DNA from: Sphingobium cloacae
GTDB taxonomy: Bacteria > Pseudomonadota > Alphaproteobacteria > Sphingomonadales > Sphingomonadaceae
Length of the DNA stretch: 64,000 nt
NCBI RefSeq assembly: GCF_002355855.1
Contig: NZ_AP017657.1
Location: 1 to 64,000, forward strand
Reading direction: 5' to 3'
Shown: positions 59,044-64,000 of the stretch, piece after piece
Numbering within the stretch: position 1 is the stretch's first letter
How the letters are laid out: the number at the start of each line of letters is the position of its first letter
Notes under the pieces: model-generated
The model's input: only the letters and a program-made list of their open reading frames with translations
Database searches by the model: none
Told to the model about the DNA's origin: nothing
Position numbers and translations under genes: made by a program

Positions 59044-59111
59044 CGGTCGCGTCGGAGGTGGCGCGATGATCGTTCAATCGGGAAAGATGAATACAGGAAA
59101 GAGGATGCCTC

Positions 59112-59432
59112 ATGGAAGATAATCGAACCTCTAAAGGCTTGTTATGCCCAACGTGCCGCGTTGATTTGGTTATGAGCGAGCGCCAAGGCATCGAGATCGA
59201 CTATTGCCCGCAATGTCGCGGGGTCTGGCTCGACCGTGGCGAACTCGACAAGATCATCGAACGCAGCGTCGCCGACGACGGGGTGAGGCCGCTGGGCGGC
59301 CGTCTTGGAATGTTCGACGAACAGCGCGGCCATGGCGATCAGCACGGCCATGGCGGTCATGGCGGAAAGCATGGCTACGAGCGCGGGGGTCATGGCCGGC
59401 GCAAGGGCTTCCTGCGCGAATTGTTCGACTGA
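59112..59432 (+). CDS. zf-TFIIB domain protein with Gly/His-rich tail
   Basis: A 106-aa protein. The N-terminal half has two Cys pairs, LCPTCRVDLVM and YCPQCRGVWLDRGEL, the zf-TFIIB zinc-finger pattern. The tail (from about residue 75) is Gly/His-rich (HGDQHGHGGHGGKHGYERGG), which would bind divalent metal, and ends with RKGFLRELFD. The Cys fingers and His tail suit a metal-binding role in this resistance cluster (inference). Confidence 0.8.
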   Translation: MEDNRTSKGLLCPTCRVDLVMSERQGIEIDYCPQCRGVWLDRGELDKIIERSVADDGVRPLGGRLGMFDEQRGHGDQHGHGGHGGKHGYERGGHGRRKGFLRELFD

Positions 59433-59438
59433 ACTGCT

Positions 59439-59939
59439 GTGAATCGGCCGCCGCACAATGAGTCCTTCGGGTGCCCGTGTGAGAACGGCCCGCGCCATGG
59501 GCGTGCCCCCTTGAATGCCCATGGCGAACGATTGAGGAAGGCCCGGCGATCGCAAAGCAGGCCGGCTCGATGGATTAGCATCGTGGCCGGGCTTGCCCTA
59601 GCGCCGGGCCTGCTCGGCTGCTCGCCGTCGTCGAACGGCGACGACAGCGCCGTGTCAGGTGATCGTCGCTTGCCGGATTTCATCGGGGAGCATTTCTACG
59701 CCTGCCCCGATGGTTCGCGCCTCGATGTCGATTTCCTCGGCGATGGCCTGACCCTTGATATCAAGACCAATCCGAAAGCCGCCCCGGTGCGCGTGACCTC
59801 GCCGGCCAGCGGACAAACTTATGTCGGCCACAACCTCAACGTGACGATCTCGGGCGGGGACCGGATCACGCTTCTGCGGCCTGGCTCCCCGCCGCTGGCC
59901 TGCAAGCGAACGCAAGTGCGTTCGGACGGGGCGAGCTAA
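59439..59939 (+). CDS. Predicted lipoprotein, MliC-like
   Basis: A secreted lipoprotein: a basic segment (KARRSQSRPARW) leads to a hydrophobic helix and the lipobox LLGCSPSS. The mature part (FIGEHFYACPDGSRLDVDFL, later PPLACKRTQVRSDGAS) has the paired Cys and size of MliC/lysozyme-inhibitor-like domains. The start is uncertain: GTG 59439 gives 166 aa, but TTG 59532 is also possible and gives a more ordinary signal peptide. Function is not known. Confidence 0.62.
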   Translation: MNRPPHNESFGCPCENGPRHGRAPLNAHGERLRKARRSQSRPARWISIVAGLALAPGLLGCSPSSNGDDSAVSGDRRLPDFIGEHFYACPDGSRLDVDFLGDGLTLDIKTNPKAAPVRVTSPASGQTYVGHNLNVTISGGDRITLLRPGSPPLACKRTQVRSDGAS

Positions 59940-59942
59940 GCA

Positions 59943-60350
59943 ATGCTCGCGCCCCTCTTCCTCACCGCCGGCCCTGCCGCCGCTTCGTTGCGCTCCGAAC
60001 CGGGGCGCAAGCCCCATCGCCGATCATCGCGACGCATCATTTGGATGATCGGCCTATCGCTGATGCCTATTCCGCCAGGGCTGATCTGGCTGGCGATGAG
60101 CATTCACGACCATGGTTTCGATTGCGGGCCACAAAGTTGGCACGGCGCGCTCGCGCTGCTGTGTGTCGCAGCCGCCGGATGCCTCGCCGCGCTCTTGATC
60201 GCTTTCAGGCGATCGCCGGACGGGCGTTTCATTCCCGCGCCCGACACGCGGGTCATCAGCATTTTCGTCCTGATCGGGATCGCCAGTTACCTCGCCTGGG
60301 CGGTGCTCCTGCACAGTGGATTCTGCACATCGCCGGGGGTGCCGCGATGA
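59943..60350 (+). CDS. Small integral membrane protein
   Basis: A 135-aa membrane protein with three predicted helices (IIWMIGLSLMPIPPGLIWLA; WHGALALLCVAAAGCLAALL; VISIFVLIGIASYLAWAVLL) and a basic N-terminus. No family recognised. It starts 3 bp after the lipoprotein gene and overlaps the next frame, so it belongs to the same plus-strand operon. Confidence 0.6.
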   Translation: MLAPLFLTAGPAAASLRSEPGRKPHRRSSRRIIWMIGLSLMPIPPGLIWLAMSIHDHGFDCGPQSWHGALALLCVAAAGCLAALLIAFRRSPDGRFIPAPDTRVISIFVLIGIASYLAWAVLLHSGFCTSPGVPR

Positions 60351-60388
60351 CACGACGCAACGCCAATCGGCACCCCGGAGAAATGAAA

Positions 60389-60619
60389 ATGTCGGATGAT
60401 GTCGCGCGCCCCGGTGATGAATCGGAACAGGCTTACTGGCATAGGCGCGCCGACGAAGAGCGGGAACGGGCCAAGCACGCCACGACCCCGGAAGGGGCCA
60501 CCGCGCACCAAGCGATCGCTGATGCCTATTCGGCCCGCGCCCAACAGCAGCCGGGCCCGGCCGCTCCCGCCTCATCCGACGACGACAAAGACGATGATGA
60601 TGGAGGGCCAAATGCGTAA
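60389..60619 (+). CDS. Acidic small protein of the metal operon
   Basis: A small hydrophilic protein of 76 aa from the ATG at 60389 (GGAG 8 nt upstream); starts at 60347 and 60383 are possible. The N-terminal half is helical (SEQAYWHRRADEERERAKHA, then TTPEGATAHQAIADAYSARA) and the C-terminus is a run of Asp/Lys (SSDDDKDDDDGGPNA). Function unknown. It overlaps the following lipoprotein gene. Confidence 0.55.
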   Translation: MSDDVARPGDESEQAYWHRRADEERERAKHATTPEGATAHQAIADAYSARAQQQPGPAAPASSDDDKDDDDGGPNA

Positions 60620-60956
60620 ACGAGTAATATTCGTTTGTCTGCCGGCACTGTTTTTGATCGGCTGCTCGCAAGCCAAGGACAACCGGCGTGAAGCGTCGGC
60701 CGCAGCGGCCGATATGTCGCAACATCAACCGATGCCGGTCCATCCGTCGTCGGGCGATGCCGATACGGACTTCCTGCAAGCCATGATCCCTCACCATCAA
60801 GGGGCGATCGACATGGCACGCGATGAAATCGCGAAAGGGAGCGATCCCAAGGTGCTCGCGCTCGCGCAGAAGGTGATTCAGGACCAGCAAGCCGAGATCA
60901 CGCAGATGGAAAAGTGGCTCGCTGATCGCCGCTCGCAACGCCAGGAGACGAAGTGA
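60612..60956 (+). CDS. DUF305 family lipoprotein
   Basis: A predicted outer- or inner-membrane lipoprotein of 114 aa starting with a signal peptide and lipobox (ALFLIGCSQAKD). The mature part has the DUF305 core DADTDFLQAMIPHHQGAIDM followed by ARDEIAKGSDPKVLALAQKV, with the HHQGAIDM motif that binds copper or other metals in homologues. The ATG at 60612 overlaps the end of the previous frame, and the stop overlaps the CDF gene. Confidence 0.85.
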   Translation: MRKRVIFVCLPALFLIGCSQAKDNRREASAAAADMSQHQPMPVHPSSGDADTDFLQAMIPHHQGAIDMARDEIAKGSDPKVLALAQKVIQDQQAEITQMEKWLADRRSQRQETK

Positions 60957-61876
60957 TGGCGCACGATCATGCGGGTGAAGCCGGCCACAGCCACGATCAT
61001 ACTGCCGGCGCCAATGCCAAGATGCTGACTTGGGCCCTTGGCTTGACGGCGACCTATCTGGTGGCCGAAGTCATCGGCGGCTTCGTGTTCAACAGCCTCG
61101 CTCTGCTGTCCGATGCCGCGCACATGCTGACCGACGTTGCCGCGCTCATCATAGCGCTCATGGCGATCAAGCTCGGCGGCAAAAGTGCCGACGACAAGCG
61201 AACCTTCGGCTACCGTAGGTTTGAAATACTCGCGGCGGCCTTCAACGCCGTCCTCCTGTTCTGCATCGCGATCTATGTTTTCGTTGAAGCCATCAAGCGC
61301 TTCAATGCCCCGCAGGAAGTCCAGTCGTGGGGCATGATGATTGTCGCCGCGATCGGTCTGGCGGTGAATTTCATTTCGATGCGCCTGCTGATGTCCGGCA
61401 AGGATGCCAGCTTCAACGTCAAGGGTGCCTATCTGGAAGTGTGGGCCGACATGATCGGCTCGGTTGGGGTGATCCTCGGCGCGCTGGCGATCAAGTTCAC
61501 GGGCTTCACCTGGATCGATCCCATCGTTGCCGTCGGCATCGGCCTTTGGGTCTTGCCGCGCACCTGGATTTTGCTCCGCGACACGACCAACGTGCTGCTT
61601 GAAGGTGTCCCGGCCGGTCTGACGCTCGGCGAGATACGATCGGAGATCGCGGCCCTCCCCGGCGTCGCCGGTCTTCACGACCTCCATGTCTGGTCGACGA
61701 GCAACGAAGAGATTAGCTGCACCGTCCATGTCGTCCTGCAATCGGACGCGGACGGCGACAGCACCCGCACAGCGGTTCAGGCAATGCTCCGCGACAAGCA
61801 TCGGATCGAACATTCAACGGTCCAAACCGAGCGATCCGAAGCCCCCTGCGACGGCCAAGAACACCTTCACCAATAG
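60953..61876 (+). CDS. czcD: CzcD-like cation diffusion facilitator
   Basis: Predicted Zn/Co/Cd-proton antiporter of 307 aa with six helices and the usual C-terminal cytoplasmic domain. The N-terminus is His-rich (AHDHAGEAGHSHDHTAG). The metal-site helices are SLALLSDAAHMLTDVAALII (H-x-x-x-D) and the second in EVWADMIGSVGVILGALAI (HxxxD-equivalent, here DMIGS). The C-terminal part LHDLHVWSTSNEEISCTVHV is typical. It overlaps the DUF305 gene and is followed by the P1B ATPase. Confidence 0.9.
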   Translation: MMAHDHAGEAGHSHDHTAGANAKMLTWALGLTATYLVAEVIGGFVFNSLALLSDAAHMLTDVAALIIALMAIKLGGKSADDKRTFGYRRFEILAAAFNAVLLFCIAIYVFVEAIKRFNAPQEVQSWGMMIVAAIGLAVNFISMRLLMSGKDASFNVKGAYLEVWADMIGSVGVILGALAIKFTGFTWIDPIVAVGIGLWVLPRTWILLRDTTNVLLEGVPAGLTLGEIRSEIAALPGVAGLHDLHVWSTSNEEISCTVHVVLQSDADGDSTRTAVQAMLRDKHRIEHSTVQTERSEAPCDGQEHLHQ

Positions 61877-61938
61877 CAACTGAACGCGATCCAACTCCAC
61901 GCCCGTGCCGGCGTTCCGACCCACGAAAGGAAGTCGTC

Positions 61939-64000
61939 ATGGACGATAAACTCAAGCTCGACATACCGGTCATCCTTCCCGATCTGCCCGACGCGGCTGA
62001 CGCCTGCCTTGATCGCCTCGTCTCTACGCTGGTCTCCCGCGATGGGGTCGATCGCGCGCATGTCATCTGCGTCGATGGCGATGAGCCGGCGGCCCTGTGC
62101 ATCCATTTCGATGCGGGCAAGCTGCCTCTGTCGCGCGTGCGCGAAATGGTGAAGGCGGCGGGTGCCGAAATTACCGAGCGGTTCGGCCATGCGATCTGGC
62201 AGGCCAAGGGGATCAATCACGAGCGCCGCGCCCGCACGGTGAGCGAAGCGCTCAGCGCCATGAAAGGGGTTGTCCAGGCAAACGCCAGCACGAGCGGATC
62301 GATCAGGGTCGAATATGATCGCCGCGAAACGACGGAACAGGACATTCGCGGCGCTTTGGCCAAGCTGAACGTCGGTCTCGGGAAAAGGATCGCGGCCGAC
62401 GACCACGCCGGCCACGATCATGCTGGCCACGATCATGCCGGACACGATCACTCCGGGCACAGCCACGGTCCCGGCGGCCACGGGCAAAAGGAAGAGAAGC
62501 ATGGCCCCGGTGACGGCCACGATCATGCCCATGGCGGGATACTCGGACCCAATACTGAGCTGATCTTCGCGCTCGCTTGCGGCGCGGCGCTGGGCATCGG
62601 CTTTGCGATCGAGAAGCTGGTGACGGGCGCGCCCTCGTGGCTGCCGCTCGCGCTCTTTATCGCCGCCTATGTCTTCGGCGGCTTCTACACGCTGCGCGAG
62701 GCGATCGAGAATTTGCGCTTGAAGCGATTTGAGATCGATACGCTGATGCTGGTTGCCGCTGCCGGCGCTGCGGCCCTCGGGGCCTGGGCGGAAGGCGCGC
62801 TGCTGCTGTTCCTGTTCAGCCTCGGCCATGCACTCGAACATTACGCCATGGGCCGCGCCAAGCGAGCGATCGAGGCGCTTGCCGAGCTGGCCCCGCGCAC
62901 CGCCATGGTGCGCCGGGACGACGGCGGGACGAGCGAGGTTCCGGTTGAGGAATTGAAGCTCGGCGACATCATCATCGTGAAGCCCGATGAGCGGGTCGCT
63001 GCCGACGGTTTCATCGTCAAGGGCACGACGGCGATCAATCAGGCCCCGGTCACGGGCGAGAGTATGCCCGTCGACAAGCGGCCCGTGCAGGATGATGAAG
63101 CGGCACGCCAGAACCCTGATAAGGTCGATGCGGCCAGTCGGGTGTTCGCCGGCACCATCAACGGTAGCGGCCTCGTCGAGATCGAGGTCACGCGACTGTC
63201 GACCGAAAGCACGCTCGCCAAAGTGGTCAAGATGGTCAGCGAGGCGGAGACGCAAAAATCGCCGACCCAGCGGTTCACGGATCGCTTCGAGAAGTTTTTC
63301 GTGCCGGCGGTGCTGGCGCTGTCCTTCCTGCTGCTGTTCGCCTGGGTGGTGGTCGACGAGCCGTTCCGCGCTAGCTTTTATCGCGCCATGGCCGTGCTGG
63401 TCGCAGCCAGCCCGTGCGCGCTCGCCATCGCGACCCCCAGCGCCGTCCTGTCCGGCGTTGCGCGTGCGGCCCGTGGCGGCGTTCTCGTCAAGGGCGGCGC
63501 GCCGCTCGAACTGCTCGGCTCGCTCGATGCGATCGCCTTCGACAAGACAGGCACGCTGACCAAGGGGGAGCCGCGCATTCAGGAGGTCATCCCGGCGCCA
63601 GGCGTAGCCAAGGAAGACCTGATGGCGATCGCCGTGGCGGTCGAATCGCTGAGCGATCATCCGCTTGCGCAGGCAATCGCCCGCGACGGTCGCGATCATA
63701 TCGGCGACAAGGCGGTCCCCTCGGCCGACAATCTCAAGAGCCTGACCGGCCGCGGCGTCTCGGCTGTCGTCGGCGAGGATGAAGTGCTGATCGGCAAGGC
63801 CGAAATGTTCGGTGCCGATGGGATCGCGCCTCTGTCAGCCGAAATGACGGAGGCGATCGAAAAGCTGCGGGCGGGAGGGCAGACGAGCATGATCGTCCGC
63901 CGCGACGGCAAGGACATGGGCGCGATCGGCCTGCTCGACACGCCCCGCGAGACGGCCAAGGCCGCTCTCGAACAGCTTCGGGCAATCGGCATCAAGCGCA
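61939..64000 (+). CDS. P1B-type metal ATPase with SPC motif (runs off window)
   Basis: Predicted metal-exporting P-type ATPase. Start ATG 61939 has AAGGAAG eight bases upstream. At least 687 residues are in the window and the end is missing. The N-terminal ~150 residues are an HMA-like domain without CxxC, followed by a His-rich run at about 155-200 (HDHAGHDHAGHDHAGHDHSG). The actuator has TGESMPVDK near 372; helix 6 has SPC at 491-493 (SPCALAIATPSA) instead of the CPC of Zn/Cd types; DKTGTLTKGE begins at Asp535. The SPC points to the P1B-4 (Co/Zn/Fe) branch. Confidence 0.9.
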   Translation, partial: MDDKLKLDIPVILPDLPDAADACLDRLVSTLVSRDGVDRAHVICVDGDEPAALCIHFDAGKLPLSRVREMVKAAGAEITERFGHAIWQAKGINHERRARTVSEALSAMKGVVQANASTSGSIRVEYDRRETTEQDIRGALAKLNVGLGKRIAADDHAGHDHAGHDHAGHDHSGHSHGPGGHGQKEEKHGPGDGHDHAHGGILGPNTELIFALACGAALGIGFAIEKLVTGAPSWLPLALFIAAYVFGGFYTLREAIENLRLKRFEIDTLMLVAAAGAAALGAWAEGALLLFLFSLGHALEHYAMGRAKRAIEALAELAPRTAMVRRDDGGTSEVPVEELKLGDIIIVKPDERVAADGFIVKGTTAINQAPVTGESMPVDKRPVQDDEAARQNPDKVDAASRVFAGTINGSGLVEIEVTRLSTESTLAKVVKMVSEAETQKSPTQRFTDRFEKFFVPAVLALSFLLLFAWVVVDEPFRASFYRAMAVLVAASPCALAIATPSAVLSGVARAARGGVLVKGGAPLELLGSLDAIAFDKTGTLTKGEPRIQEVIPAPGVAKEDLMAIAVAVESLSDHPLAQAIARDGRDHIGDKAVPSADNLKSLTGRGVSAVVGEDEVLIGKAEMFGADGIAPLSAEMTEAIEKLRAGGQTSMIVRRDGKDMGAIGLLDTPRETAKAALEQLRAIGIKR

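Noticed and set aside
1..64000. tRNA or rRNA genes
   Set aside because: No recognisable tRNA arms with CCA context or rRNA core sequences were seen.

Overview
The window looks like part of a large, mosaic, mobilizable plasmid from an alphaproteobacterium, most likely a sphingomonad. This is inferred from the high GC content, two RPA-type replication initiators, a Ti-type relaxase and trb genes, an RHE_PE00001-family protein, IS6100 and a large metal-resistance cargo. No rRNA, tRNA or CRISPR array was seen.

Layout. 1-4.6 kb is replicon 1: parA, parB, repA and an iteron origin with two opposed blocks of 15-bp iterons, plus two copies of one 16-bp perfect palindrome. 5.4-8.8 kb holds an RHE_PE00001-family regulator, a VapBC pair and a tyrosine recombinase. 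9.0-11.9 kb carries nnrS and a PepSY/two-component locus whose regulator and kinase genes were fused by an internal deletion. 11.9-29.6 kb is bracketed by two directly repeated 880-bp IS6100 copies. It contains an acetyltransferase, an SDR remnant, replicon 2 (SprT-like protein, parA, RHH partner, repA, second iteron origin), an old Tn3-family transposase gene split by a complete younger Tn3-family transposon, the transfer-initiation genes traC/traD/oriT/traA, and PIN-type toxin modules. 29.6-31.5 kb is the remaining end of a further Tn3-family element. It cuts into the entry-exclusion gene at the start of a trb operon, of which trbL-F-G-H-I remain (31.7-36.4 kb).

36.5-43 kb is maintenance and accessory DNA: a tiny holin-like peptide gene, a zeta-type kinase with a KfrB-like tail, a serine recombinase, an ACR3/bile-acid symporter-like transporter, an orphan fliE, a HAD phosphatase and a DUF4160/DUF2442 pair. 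From 42.9 kb to the right edge is metal homeostasis: a MerR regulator facing a CDF transporter, a CzcI-like protein, czcCBA, DUF190, SRPBCC, a flavin oxidoreductase, a PDZ-containing aspartic protease, zf-TFIIB, DUF305, a His-rich CDF and a P1B-type ATPase with an SPC motif that runs off the window. Two genes in this block are broken by mobile elements (a 3,858-bp Tn3-family element and a 1,646-bp IS1380-family element). Both insertions have clean target duplications, so the original reading frames can be rebuilt exactly.

How it works together. Two replicons with similar initiators but unrelated iterons suggest a cointegrate. A set of toxin-antitoxin modules and two partition systems would stabilise it. 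oriT plus the relaxase would allow mobilization, but trbB-E, trbJ and traG are not in this window. The cargo would export divalent metals across both membranes. Functions are assigned from sequence motifs read by eye; no database search was run.
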